The position numbers and the translations under genes are program-made. A stretch of DNA of 64,000 nt from Turnera subulata. Its lineage: Eukaryota > Streptophyta > Magnoliopsida > Malpighiales > Passifloraceae. Positions within the stretch are counted from its first letter, which is position 1, and every line of letters starts with the position of its first letter. Below, piece by piece: positions 11,518 to 24,419 of the stretch. The DNA lies in the NCBI GenBank assembly GCA_028386065.3, contig JAKUCV010001512.1:297631-361630 (forward strand), written 5' to 3'. A model generated the notes under the pieces. It saw only the letters and a list, made by a program, of their open reading frames with translations. It ran no database searches and was not told the DNA's origin.

Positions 11518-14500
11518 CTACTTGTAGAGACTGGCTATTTCTTCCTTGTATTTGTCTATGACTTTGTCCCTCCGTATTTTCATCGTTGGAGTCATCAAGC
11601 CATTATCAATCTGCAAGAAAAGAGTAATAGTGAGACAAATGGGATTGTGTTGTGCAACTGTAAGAAACCACCCATGGGCCGTCCTGTATTAACAACTGAC
11701 CGTAAAAGGCTCATCGACAGTGAGAACCGGCCCAATTNAACTTCCTCAAGCTCTGAGGGCTCCACGTTTTCACCTGTTATATCCAAATAAATTTAGTTAG
11801 GTAATTTTAGGATACTTAGCAAGGCCGTAGTGGTATGCAGCAACTCTAAAATTTATAATGTTATCAACTGTACTAGCCGATAAAATGCAGAAATTTGTTT
11901 TCCAGCAATGTTTTAACATATTTCTGCTTCAGAAGAATATACTAGGAGCAATGCACATAACATACAGCATTATGTCTGACCATCTTGAAGACTGAGGATA
12001 TGTATACTAAGTAGAGTTGGAAGATCATAATAAATTTATCAACATAGTTGCCGCTCTTAGGATATGACTTTATCTCCTTATGGAAAGGAGACCAGCAAGC
12101 AGCAACTGGTCCATACCTGTAGATAAAACTATAGTATCCTTAGCACGTCCTTCAAGAACAATATTTCCTCCACAGCGTCGACTTCGTCCTCTTGAATGGA
12201 GAGGAGCAATCCAGCCAATATCACCAGTATTCAGCCAACCATTCTCATCCAAAGCATGCTTCGTTGCTGATGGATTCTAGTCACACAGTTGACAGTCAGT
12301 CAGCTAGAACAGCCATACTAAACAACAAACAAGCAAGAAAGCAAATTTCTAAGTGGAATTGGCATTAAATTATGAAATTTCAAATAGATAAAGGTGAAAA
12401 GGGCATTGTCTGGATAAAGTAAATTGATTTACAGTACTTATCACTGGCATAGCTATATTTCCTTTATTTCACGGTCTTTTCTTAGAGATATTTTAATGAT
12501 AATCTTGTAGATCTTGGTACCGTAGAGAAGAATGTCCATAAGCATTTTATCTCCAAAGCAATTTAACGTAATTTCTCTCTGTACAAAAGCATAAGTAACA
12601 TGCAGGCATTACCCTTCAAGATCTATCAGCGTATGCCCTTAAACTTGGAAGTTAATGGCAGTCCTAAACGTTTCAAGAAGCTGTTTTTGTTGGCCACTTG
12701 TGGCACCATTAGCTATCATAATTCAGCAGTCTTTAGCATTTCCACAAAAATGAATCAATCAATAAAACAGCTATTTCAGCGAACATAAATGTGAAACATA
12801 TACCTTGTAGTAACCTTTCATCACTTGTGGCCCCCTGACTTTCACTAGTCCTTTCGAGCCAGGTGGAAGAACTTCATCAGTCTCAGCATCTACAATTTTA
12901 AATTCTGTGTATGGAATTGGAAGCCCAATTGAGCCAAGAACCTTCAAAAATTAAATCTGTGACATTGTTATGGATGTATCATGAAGCTAAAGAAAGGTAA
13001 TTACAGCACTGAAAATGGTTGAAACAAGTCCATATGAAATCTGCGGAATAAAGATATCTACAACTGCCCAATTTCAAATGGCTGGAATGTTACGTCAATA
13101 GAAAAAGTAATCCACAATAAGAACAAAACATAGGCTGTTCTATTTCTTTCTTTTTCTTTTGGTTAAACAAATCAGACTTATTTAACCATCTGTAAATAGG
13201 TTGAAGGGTTGGAAGAATACACAACCCAAGTGATATTGGAAAACTATAATGAATTCAAGAAGCAAATCAAATCTGCAGGAAAAATTGCCTGTGGTTCTCG
13301 AGTGTAAGCATCTATCCTCCAGTATAAGTATGTCAAAAGTTAAAGAACTACCAGAAATTCAAATATCCAATGTGCAAAAATCCACCAATCTAAAAAATGA
13401 CAGTTGGATATCTCACGTTAAGGTAGGGTCTTCGAGCAGCAGTAACCGGAGATGATTCTGTCATACCGTACCCATTCTGCACTTTCACCTCAATTGCCTG
13501 CGCATGAATAAATATACCATAAGAGACAGGACCAGAAATTATTCATTTATCAGGCCAAAATCTTCCATCTAACCTCAAAAAATTTGTCAACATGTGCAGG
13601 TAAACTGCCACCTCCACTTATTCCTGCCTGAAAGGTACCATAGGCGTCAATGCTACCACCAAAAGAAAGATCAAGATTCACATTGAAAATGCAAGATGAT
13701 GGGAATAAAATTGTTTCCTGATGAGAAAAGGAGTAGAATATCATAACACCTCAGAGAATTTCTTTCTGACATGCGATCAAATTTTACATTCTTATTAGTG
13801 GGTAAGGTGGGTTTGGAGTGTTTAAGGTAGAAGAAATTTCATTTCTTTCTGTATCAAAGACCAGACAGAAACCTCAGATCTTTGCAGAGAAGGAACCACA
13901 AACCACCATTTCCTAATATCAGTAGTAAAGGACAGTGATTAAAGCATTCAAAGAAAATTTTCCAACAGAAAATCAAACATATTTATAAGCGCCTCTGGAT
14001 AATCAAGGACTTGAACCCCTTTCTTCAGATACTGGGTTGACGTGTTTTTGAAACAGAAACTAATCATTGAAATGTCGCTTTATAAAAAATGAGAAGTAAA
14101 ACCTTGCTTATTCCAATAGCAGACCGAATTTTGCTGTAAACGAGCTTTGAGGCCAAGATATGCAATGGAAACAATATAGCAGCAAAAATTCTTGCCCATA
14201 ACCAGTCCAATGCTGAAACAAGATATGATGGTTGTTCCTGATTCCTTGTAAGATAAGTTCCCTGCCAATAAATTGAACCGTATAAGAAGCAAATTGAGTT
14301 TGATGGGGATGTCAAACTACTGAACAAAAAGATTGAGACATCTAGTTAATGAAAAGTCTACATTATCAGAACAATCAATCATTGGATTTAAACTTCGTTT
14401 TACAAGAGAGCATTATTCTTATTGTTCAGTAATTTGACATCCAGAATGAGTAATTCGTATAAAGAACCACTGATAACAGCAGTTGACCACATTAAGTAAA

Positions 14501-17500
14501 TGTATAACAAGAAACATTACGAGGGTAATTGACCTTGACTGCAAGCAAAGAAGGCATATCAAGTAAGGATCAGAAGCCAACAACAAGCATAGTCAGCATG
14601 ATCTTACAGGACAAAACGAAGTTCAAAAGAAAAATGATGTACACCTGTGTGCTGGAGCATATTTTAAGAAGACTAATTGTAAGATTAAACACACACACAG
14701 AAAAGGACATAAGCGAATATAAAATGCTATACAATGAAATATTTAACAAATATGATCCTTCAAAGAAGCAGAGTAATTTAAACCAATAAAGTAGTAATGG
14801 TTGTTATTTATAGCATATCTGCCATCTAAGATTTGGCCTCCATGAAACCAAATTAACTCGGACCCAGCAATTTGAAATCCAGAAAACTAAAAGTTGTAGA
14901 CAGAAGGAAGGGTTAGAAAAGGCTTGGTACTCGATTTCAAACCTCATAAATTCGCTTGAACTCCATGTATGCCAAGCTGATCCTTAGGAACGTAAGCGCC
15001 ACAAGCTTCCTTAGAGCAGAGCTTGTAGAGATCTGCTTCTGTATCCCACTTAAAAAACAATACACTTATCTTGAGAAAAGCAAGAATAAGCATATTCCTT
15101 TCCATATGCAATGGAAGCAGAGGTTATAAAAAACAAGCATACTGGCAAGATTATATCACAACAAGTTCTGTTAGGATAAAATATTGATGAAATTTCAGCA
15201 TTCAGTAGACAAAACTTAGACATACTTTAAGCAGATATTTGGTACAAGCTTATGGAGCACTGAGCAGATTTTTTATTCATTAAATTCTCAGGAAAAGGTT
15301 ATTCATGAATAGAAAGTCCGTTTAAAGATGCACAAATATAGATAAATGAAAACCAGATGCAAATACTGGGACACATATAAAGTACTGCACAATAATATTC
15401 ATGTTTATCAGAATAATGTTACAGGTGATAGTGGAATCAGATATATAAGATTCCAGTCATCGTAATGCTGCCATTTTTTTGGTTAAATAAGCTTTGCGGC
15501 ATTAGTCATATCACGAAATGCATTAGTCATGAACTGAAGTTGGGTCCTTTTGTTTAGGGAATCTTTCTAACACTTTTAAATCAATTACTTTGGTGCATGT
15601 TAAAAGAAAAGTTCCCATTTCACAATCAACTTGCAGTTGGATTGATACAATTCTACAGACAAGGACAGACCTGTAGAGTGTCTCATATACTAAAGGAACA
15701 GAGATTGTGTAATGTGGCTGATAAAGCTTCAGATCATCCTGCAAAAGAAAAGTAATTTCAGAAGTTAGAACACAGAGCTAATGCTAGAAAGGGCATATCT
15801 AATAAGCGATGGGCCTGGTTCTCAAGAAAAATGTGATGGACACTAACAGATCAATATGTTATCAACTAATCCATTAAGAATAATTCACATACAAGATAAT
15901 TGCAAGACAAATACCTTCAAGTTTCTCACAGTTGTGTATACTTGCTCAATTCCACGTGTAAATGTGAAATACTCACAAGCTCGTTCATATGCATGCCATG
16001 GTGGAAGCATGCTTAGAAATCTATCTCCAGGTACAGCAGGTACAACGTCCCAGAAATTGATTATCTGGAAAACAATTAATTCTGAAAAAGACCTCAGGAT
16101 ATCGACACATTTGGCGTTTTACGTAAGTCAAACCAAATTTTTACATTAGTCTAACACTTTGTTTAGGTAAAATTAGTAGAAACTGATTAGAGCAACAAAT
16201 AAACACACCTGATGTAGTAAATTCTTATGTGTAAGCATAACAGCTTTTGGATTTCCGCTGGTCCCACTAGTATATATTAAAGTAGCAATATCATCAGAGC
16301 TGATTGTTTCATGTTTGCAGTGTCCCCCTGTAATCATACCGCTAGTTAGAAAGATGCAGAGTAACCAAACATTGAAAAGGGAAAAAAACCCACATTTTCC
16401 CTGGTCCTCTTGGTGTGTGATATTATTTTACCTCATAAAAGAATTAATTCTAGAAAATTTCATTAGAAAGCGGAACAAAAAAAAAAACGCACAAATTGAA
16501 CTCACTGGTAGACAGTAATATGAATCAACCCGTGCGAACACTAGAACAATCAATACAAGAACAGCAGATTCAAATCTCTAACATTACAAAGAATAAAGAC
16601 TCTGATAAAGAAAATGATGTGAGAATTATGTTAGCCTAGTTGATCTACACTCAAACTGTAGGTGAACCAACCATAAAAGTTTTGGAAGTTGACTGGGTAG
16701 CAATTAAAGCTGCTTTGAGCATAAGAACTCAACCTACATGCATAACCAGACTCAACAATACACATGCAAATGTAAACAATTAACACTAGAAATTGAATGG
16801 CATGGCTATCCACTTACCAGTGTCAAAAGAATTAACCAAAGTTTTTCGGTTTTCTCGTCCCAAATCTAAAATTTCCTGGTAACTGTAAAGAGGCATCCCC
16901 GCCATTCCATCAATAGATAGGCTTGATTTGTCTCCCCAGAGTAAAATAACAAATCTGACGGAAGTATTGGAACTAAATATTTCTGCAATTCGGTTGAGCA
17001 ATTCAGGATTGTCCACCGCAAGAGCAACACTGTTGCAGAAATTAAAAAAAAAAAGAAAAAGAAAGTTCAGCAAAGCATTACTTTTTTTACCAATTGAAAA
17101 TAAAATGATCGCCAAATATAAAATTCTGAATAATTAATCTTATGAATCCTTTCATCAAACACAATGCATGCATAGCAGCAAAAATTTGAACTCATCAATC
17201 ATCGACCGCTGAAAATCAGAAGTAGGAAAACAACAATGTATTTTCAGAGGATTAATTTTCCCAGACCTGTCAGAATGTTTATATATTTGTAATAGCTCCT
17301 GAACAGATGATCTTGATCCTCTGACCACATTAATTGCTCCCATGGACATCATTCCTGCGAGAAACAATACATGAAAACTAAGTCAGACTTACAGTAGTTT
17401 AAATATTAATAGTAAAGGATGGACGGTGATAACCCGCATTCACACTTCTTTGTAAATGAAAAGTTACAAAAACCAGCGTCACAACCTCCATAGCTAGTCC

Positions 17501-18425
17501 ATGGACACAGTAAAACGAGAACATTCAACACTTTCACAATCTAACTTTACAAGTTCAAATTTGTTTCCTAAACATAATTCCTTAAAAAAACCACAAGTGC
17601 AAAAACTACGTTTCAAATAAGCCAGGAAGATGACAACGAGCATCCAAAGCACAAATCATAGAGGCAGCCTAACACAAGAAAGAGGACAGAGGCTTATTCT
17701 ACAGAGAATCGGAGTTCCTCCATGTACCTTGATCTGAAACAAGCCAGCGATAAGAATTCTCGGCAAAAAGAGCGATTTTCTCATCTGGATTTAGTCCAAT
17801 AACTCTCAAACCTTCAGAGAAATTCAAAATTTCTTGCTCCAACTGCAAATTTAAGACGTATGATAAAATTAACTTAATATAAGTTTTTGCCATAAAACAA
17901 AAATGTAAACCAGAAACCGACCTGCTTATAAGTAATACTCGTAGGCGGATCGTGATGAGGATCCACCAAAGCAACCCGATCACCGTACTTCTCCGCCGAA
18001 GATCTCCAGATATCAGGCACCGCCTTCCACTCATCAGAAGCTAGAGCACCATTTCCTCCAGCCAAGTATGGCTTCTCCAGGTGAGGCGAGTACCTTCTTA
18101 TCTTCCCTTCTTCTGTCTATAACGCAAAGAAACCAAACCTCAAAAAATGGATATCAAAACCAAAGAGCACAAAGAAACGGATAGACGCCAGTATATAACC
18201 GTTACAGGCGGACAAGACGGTTACCTTGGCTTCGCAGTGGATTCGAAATTGACGGAGTGGAGAGAAATGGAAGCGCGGTAACGATAACGGTAACGCGCGC
18301 CGAAGATCGCAGGAGCTCAACAGAAAGCTCGGTGACGTGATAACCGTCGCCATTCTGTTACGGAGGTAAGGAGATGGAAGAGGGAGAGCAGCGGCGGGAG
18401 AAGAGGTTGCGGTTAACGGATTCAT
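11518..18425 (-). CDS. AAE15: Plastid acyl-activating enzyme (AAE15/AAE16 type), with a coding gap at 11738
   Basis: Exons, 5' to 3': 18225-18425, 17922-18116, 17728-17842, 17267-17354, 16818-17029, 16209-16327, 15915-16064, 15671-15738, 14943-15048, 14103-14261, 13574-13627, 13417-13497, 12804-12941, 12117-12276, 11739-11773 (cut), 11701-11737 (cut), 11518-11610. The family adenylates fatty acids in the chloroplast; Arabidopsis AAE15 is an acyl-ACP synthetase that feeds free fatty acids back to elongation. The first 60 or so residues are Ser/Pro/Arg-rich, like a transit peptide. Exon 6 holds the AMP-binding signature [19 protein letters not shown]. Further AMP-forming motifs are [30 protein letters not shown] and [12 protein letters not shown]. 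The C-terminus is [16 protein letters not shown]... The visible exons sum to about 670 codons, against about 727 in AAE15. The N at 11738 joins [12 protein letters not shown] directly to [12 protein letters not shown] in another phase. AAE15 and AAE16 cannot be told apart here. Confidence 0.93.
11738..11738. other. Single N hiding missing coding sequence in AAE
   Basis: The only ambiguous base in the window. On the minus strand the exon is in phase up to the N (...GAGGAAGTT). After it, family similarity resumes one base out of phase (ATT GGG CCG = IGP). Compared with AAE15/16, about 55-65 residues of the C-terminal subdomain, and any introns among them, are absent. I read this as a collapsed assembly gap rather than a point ambiguity. 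Confidence 0.8.
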
Positions 18426-19450
18426 CAAAGTTGCCGTCACTTTCAGTGGCACGCATATAGATGCTAGCCAAAAGTGAAAACAAAGTCAAAAAAATAAAAG
18501 GAGCGGGATTAGCGAGAAGGGGGAGGGTGGGACTGCTAACTACTACTACTGATTAGTGCGGTTTTTTGTCCTTTCTTAGCTAAAATTGATAATGGTATAA
18601 TTATACTATTATAGTAACCAGAAAGCGAAAGGTAAAGGGAGGAGAAAGGATTAGACTCCACGCTGCATTCACGTCGCCTTTTGGAGTCATCATATGCTAT
18701 GGGGTGATGGATCTTCAAAAGGTTTCTTTTCTTTTCTAGTTGTGGGGAAGAGCTTCAAAAGGACACCGGATGGGTGTCGCTGTCCACAGTCACAGCTTAA
18801 TATCTTTTGTTGTTGTCCTTTACTGGTGATGGTTAGTATTCTTTATTTGCTAAATTTTCATGGACGAAGAGTGAATGCCCATAATTGAGGGAAATATGGC
18901 GACACAGAGTTCAACGTAGCCTGGATTTGTCGTCTCCACGAGGTGATGTAGAAATGTCCTTCCATAATTGATTTTGAAGTTGTTGAAACTTTTTTTGAGA
19001 AACGGAAGTTTGATTGTGATTTGTGTGTGAGAAAAGAAGGCTGGTAGATCGCCTAATTAGCCGGTTCTGGATTAAAAATCATTATCAGCTCCAGCCTCCA
19101 GGCAATTGCTAGGGTAGAATGGACCATGGTCTTTTGATTGTCTGGGCCAGGCTTCAGAAAAGTGGACGTTTGTGTTTATTGCTTGTGATTGGTGCCCCAC
19201 GGCCCACACCGCATTGTTGGATGGGGCAACACAAGAAAAGCGCTAGTCGTAAGGTCATTCGGCCGAATAAATTCACGCCCTCGGGCATTCACAACTTTCG
19301 TTGCTTATCAAATTGTAAGGTCATTGATTATCTTTTCGTTGCTTATCTTTTCTTGATCGCATTGCAGTTGGTTAAGGTAATGAAAAAGAAAATTACCTTT
19401 CAAATTGAGGATTTGACGAGTTGTGTTTTTGGATAGTTAGGATTTAACTA
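18426..19450. other. Intergenic: AAE promoter region
   Basis: Upstream of the AAE start codon. An out-of-frame ATG (18456) precedes the chosen start. The rest shows no conserved coding frame and no repeat that I recognise. Confidence 0.55.
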
Positions 19451-19788
19451 CTCGATCACTATGAGAAATTTTATGGTGGGGACTCCTCAAGTTTGATTAG
19501 TTATAGACCTGATTTTAAATTTGATTATATCAGGAATAACTAAACCATTCAAGTATATATATTGAATGTGCATATTTATTTCCTAAATAATACATGATAA
19601 ATTAGGAAAAAAATATAAATCCTAGGAGGGAAAAGGAGAACCCATAAGGTAAATTTGAGAAATAAATAAACCTTAAAATAGAAATAATAAACCCTCCCTC
19701 AAATATATTTTGTTACCATAAACAGAGGGTCTACAACTAATCAAACTTGGGGAGTCTCCATAATAAAATTTTCCCGATTACTATCGGG
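19451..19788. mobile_element. MITE-like element with about 60-bp terminal inverted repeats
   Basis: The left arm (about 19451-19509, containing gactcctcaagtttgattag) matches the reverse complement of the right arm (about 19727-19788, containing ctaatcaaacttggggagtc) with scattered mismatches. The interior is about 220 bases, AT-rich and non-coding. No clear target-site duplication was found, so the superfamily is unassigned and the ends are approximate. Confidence 0.65.
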
Positions 19789-19898
19789 AGACCTCCAGCT
19801 CTAAAAGCATCCGAGTAATTAGTACCCTTTAATTGGACCGGACACAACCTAGAAAATGTCAAAAATCATGATTCGGTGATGAGTTTAGTCTGGACATT

Positions 19899-20194
19899 CT
19901 CCCTCCACTCCATTCCATTTTAATTGACGTTTAAGCTAAATAATTTTGTTCCAAAGTAATTGTGGATTGTAGTATTGGAATATTTTAGGGATAATTAATG
20001 AGATTTTTTCACTTTTTTTCATTTAAATCTCATTTTTACCCTTTTATCCCTAAAACCAAGCACTCCTATCAAAAATTCGAATACAGATAATCAGTCTAAG
20101 TGTATTTTAGATTCTTAAGATTGCAGCTATTTAATGTGTTTTCTGAATAGGTGTGTAAATTTCTTAAACGTCAATTAAGATTGAATGGAGGGAG
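19899..20194. mobile_element. Stowaway-like MITE (about 296 bp)
   Basis: The ends are CTCCCTCCACTCCATT and its near-complement AATGGAGGGAG. Internal inverted segments aattgacgtttaag and cttaaacgtcaatt extend the terminal repeats. CTCCCTCC is the classic Stowaway (Tc1/mariner-type) terminus. The right flank gives the expected TA; the left flank reads TT, probably mutated. Short, AT-rich and non-coding. Confidence 0.8.
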
Positions 20195-20344
20195 TAATTA
20201 ATAATCATGCATAGTATGCGTCGATAGTTACAAAACAAATAAATAATAAATATTGTGTTTTTTCATTAAATAATAAAATTTTGTAGAAAGGGAAAAACTG
20301 AGAAAATACAGTGTTTTTGTAATTTTAAAGGGAGCCGACTAGTA

Positions 20345-23300
20345 TGTAACAGCCCGGGTAAAATTTGGATTTTTACCGGGACTGTTAAAGTCGTTATACA
20401 GTGATTTACCGAACGAATTAATCTTGGGTAATTAATTCAAGGTAAATCGGGAGTCGTTTTTCGAAACCGAGAGTTTTCCCGCGCTCAGGAGTGTCTTCCT
20501 AACTAACCGAGCCTCGGTTTCCAGTTCCGAGACTTGGACGACGTTCAGGAGGATTAATCGGATTTTCTGAGCCCAAGTTGTATTTTTGGACTTGGGACGG
20601 AAAATTCGAAAGACGGGAGTATCCCTGCGTTTTCGAGATCCCGACGCGAGAATCCGGACCGGCCGAATGTGGTTGCCCGAGGCCACTCTTCTTCTTCTCT
20701 TTCCTTTCTCTTCCTCTTTCCCGGCTACATTTCTTCTCTCTCCCGGTTTTTCCTGGCCACGCGGGCCCCACTTTCTTCTCTCTTTTCTTTCTTTCCCTTC
20801 CTTTCTTTTCTCCTTTCTTTTCTTTTCTTCTCCCATTTTCTTCTCAGCCGCCTCCAGCTTCACCCGTGAACTAACCGGCCCCTCCCATCTTTTCTTCTTT
20901 TTCTCTTTGTCTCTATCTTTTCTTCTTTCCCTTTAACTTCCCTTCCTCTACCGACACCACACACCCATTCCCCTCACCTTTACCTTTCTTCTTCCTCTCC
21001 ACAAGACACGACCAGAGCCACCTCCTCCTTCTCCTTTCTTCTTCTTTCTTCCTTCCCCGCTCATGCTCTCCTCCGCCCCTCACCATTTCTGCCACCACCA
21101 AACGCAACCGCCTCCACCTTCCCAAACCGCCTCCTCCCTTCTGCTTCTACAACTCACCGCCGCCGAGCCATCGATCCTTCCCTCCTCATCGCCGTGTCTC
21201 CCCGTTGAGTCGCGGCCTCTTGCAGCCATGGACGTCGTTGGGCAAATCGCCCAGCTGGCCGCCTCCCCTGAGATCGCCGTCGAAGACCGTGGCCGATCCT
21301 TCTTCTCTCCTCCCTGTCTCCGGCAAGCCACTCGCAAGTGGGCAGCAGAGCAGTGACCTTTCTCCTTCCCTCGACTTGTTCTCCTCGATCTGCCGCCGCC
21401 GATCTCGTCCTCTGCTCGTGCACGCGCCGCCTTCCACAAGCCGACCTCCTCTCTTCTCTGAACTCGAGCCACTGAACACAGGAGGTTCGATTTTCCCTTC
21501 TCTCTCTTCCTTCTTTGTTGAACCCCGTCGGTTTTGGTGCTAATTTGATTTTGTTTTTGTTGTTGGGTTGTGTGGGAATGGCAATGGTGTTGTTAGATCG
21601 TTTTTGTGGAGGTTTTGTGCGTTGGAGGGGTCGTGTGGTTGAGTGACGAGCAGTGAACGTTGGGCGTGTCAGGGACTTCTGTGAACAGTGACAGTGGAGG
21701 TTCTGGACTACAGTGAACAGTGTTTGGCCGGAATCCGGCGAGGTTCCGGCAGTTGCAGGTTTATTCCGGCGAGGCCCGGACAACTCCAGTGTGAACAGTG
21801 CGTCTTCAGCAAACGGAACTCAAAGGACGGATGCTTCGGTAATTCCTTGGACCCGAATTATACCTTGGCGCGGATTTAGGCTCGGTTTGCACACGGACTC
21901 GAAAACGGGCCGAACGTGCGGAGGCCCATAATACCGTGACATATATGCATTACCAACAGACCCCGAACTCTAATAACGAAACCCGAACAACGTTAACGAA
22001 CCCGGACTCTAATTGTTTTAATTAAAATAAAAATTTAATTTAATTAATCAAATACTAACCTTTAATTCTATTTATGTTCTGTAACTTGATTTATAATTTT
22101 ATTTCTGTTTGGACTATTAAAAGGCCTATAATATTTAGATTCCGGTTTATTTAATTTATACTTGGACTGTTAATAATTAAAAACCCAAAAATACTTATTA
22201 ACTTGATTTAGTTGTCAAATGTAAACTAAAAACATATATATATGATTATCTATGAATTGTAAACACATATGTATAAATGACTATATATATATTCTACTAG
22301 ATTTATGTTTAGCTAAATAAGGAAAATACAACTTTATTTATCACATAAATATATATATGGCGAAATGGGAATTTCCTACTATATATGTATAAATATGGTC
22401 ACACTAGATATACGTATAATCTAGTATCGATTATGTATAAATATACGTATATATACATGTATTTTAATATGTTTATGTTTTTCCCTTATCAACAAAGGGC
22501 TAGAAGGCCGGGATATCGGCCTGAACGTTCGGTTTTGGTTTTAATTTAAAAATTAAGTATAATCAGAGTATCGATAGGAAACTCGGTTTCGGTCTTTAAT
22601 TTGAAATTGAGTATAAACGGTATAATGAATAAAGAGGTTAATTTCATAATAAAGAAATTGGATATAAGGCAAGCCGTATAACAATCTCTAAAATTGGTAT
22701 CATGCATAAACATCTTGTTGGTGCATTATAAGTGATTATTGTGTTCCTATATGTACATAGGGTATCAGGATTTGACCGGATAGCAGTTTCAGAGACATAC
22801 CAGGTGAGGATGGATAAACCTTGATATGTGCCCGTAATACTGTGTATGCTTTGTTGTTTGATAGAACCGTTGAAATGATCCTTGTTAGTTATTTGATTGC
22901 CATGAATGTTGTTGCTGTTGCTGGGCTGTGTGGAATGATTATGTGGATTCTGTGAATAATTGTTGTACTATTAACTGTGTGTAATTAGTGATATGAAATT
23001 GCGGATTGGTTGGGCTTGAGAAATAATCTGTGATGACTATGACTGCTGTGATGTTGTTGTTGTTGATGTTAGACTGTGTTATTGGATTTGTGATATTGTG
23101 TAGAGGATAATGATGAACTGGTCAATGTGGATAATTGGCAAAAGAATAAAGAGTATTGGAAATGGAACTGAAACTGAAAGTGAGAGGATGATATATTGTC
23201 ACTTGGAAAGTAGTGGTACGACTAGATGGTTAGAGACTAGTTCTGTGGTGTCTTGCCAGAGGGTTTGTTGGTTGGGGTGTTGACCCCGGATTTGTGATAT

Positions 23301-24077
23301 TGGGATGTTGATCCCGGATTTGTGATATTGGGATGTTGATCCCGGATTTTGAGATATTGGGATGTTGATCCTGGATTTGAGATATGGGGATGTTGATCCC
23401 GGATTGTGGTGGGGTCTGGCATCCAGAATTAGTTAATAACCAGGTACGACCCTAGCTTGTCCAGTGACGGGGCCCGGAAGATAAAATTGGTAATAATAAC
23501 TAATAAGTAATCTTTTGGTCTTGGCTTTGATGTGATTTAGTGAGATTCCTTTGACGTGTTGGTCGTGTTAGATTCCTTGATGCGTTGCTTGATTTAGGTT
23601 CCTCTGACGTGTTGTGTGTGTAGTTTCATCTGTTTGATGGTTGTTTTACTTCGAAAGTGTTATGGTTGAATATATCACTGTTTATCTTTCGTCGGTGAGC
23701 GCTTCGGACTCACCCCTCGCCTGCGGGGTTTCATCCCGTAGGATGAGATGTTGTTGTACAGGCTTGGTGCATTCCAGACAGGCTGCGGCGTTATCCCTTG
23801 GATGGGCTTGGATCTATAGATTGCATGTGTCGCATATAGTGTTAGTGAGTTTAAGTCTTCCGCTGTGCATATTGTTATCGTTGTTGGGCCATTGGGCCAG
23901 TTTCATTATTATTGATGTTATTGATGTTGGGCCGTAGGGCCATATTGTTGTTTATACCTTTGGGCTGTTGAGCCAGGGTTATGCTTTATACACTGTATGC
24001 TAGGCCTTGTTGGGCTGGGTTGTCACAGTTCCGGCTTGTGTTTACTGTGTACGGTAAATAAGGGTCGGGGCGTCTCA
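20345..24077 (+). repeat. 5' LTR (3,733 bp)
   Basis: Begins TGTAACAGCCCGGG and ends CGTCTCA. It contains a long pyrimidine-rich zone (about 20680-21060), a GC-rich zone (about 21060-21480), an AT-rich zone with many TATATA runs (about 22010-22460) and a 28-bp minisatellite near 23.3 kb. Open frames in the GC-rich zone run in several phases on both strands and are low-complexity, so I do not call genes there. It is the counterpart of 26510-30253. Confidence 0.92.
23275..23405 (+). repeat. 28-bp minisatellite inside the 5' LTR
   Basis: About five tandem units of the type gatcccggatttgtgatatt plus gggatgtt, with small changes between units. The same array occurs in LTR2 at the same relative place, so it predates this insertion. 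Confidence 0.85.
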
Positions 24078-24080
24078 TTT

Positions 24081-24092
24081 TGGTAGCGGAGC
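24081..24092 (+). other. Primer-binding site of the LARD element
   Basis: TGGTAGCGGAGC lies three bases after the 5' LTR. It differs at two of twelve positions from TGGTATCAGAGC, the usual plant site complementary to initiator tRNA-Met. Confidence 0.75.
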
Positions 24093-24190
24093 GGGCGTTA
24101 GGTCTTGTTGGGCAGTCTATGTGTGTTGTTGTCTTGTTTGCATAGTTCGCTCCAGTTGTTTATTATTTTACATCATTTAGTTAGTGCATT

Positions 24191-24238
24191 ATGGATCCAG
24201 TCGAGGGACGCCAGCTGTCGTGGAACATACACATATGA
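24191..24238 (+). pseudogene. Vestigial gag start (15 codons)
   Basis: ATG at 24191 opens MDPVEGRQLSWNIHI and stops at 24236-24238, about 100 bases after the primer-binding site, where a gag start is expected. I infer that it is the stub of the parent gag, cut where the cargo begins. Chance occurrence is possible for so short a frame. Confidence 0.35.
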
Positions 24239-24419
24239 GGTAAATGATGCCATAATATGCGAAAATACAAATATTATTGATAATACTGATATTTTGAGAT
24301 AAAGGAAAATATTAATATTTTGATTGCAAAGGGAAATAGTACATTGATATTTTATATTTTATAAAAAGGGAAATATTACATGGATTTTTGATATTTTTAT
24401 AAAAATAAAGAAAATACAT

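Noticed and set aside
20432..21783. Long open frames on both strands in the 5' LTR (for example 143 and 209 residues on the minus strand)
   Set aside because: Low-complexity Lys/Arg/Glu- or Ser/Phe/Leu-rich products of pyrimidine- and GC-rich LTR sequence. Frames overlap in many phases and change between the two LTRs by indels.
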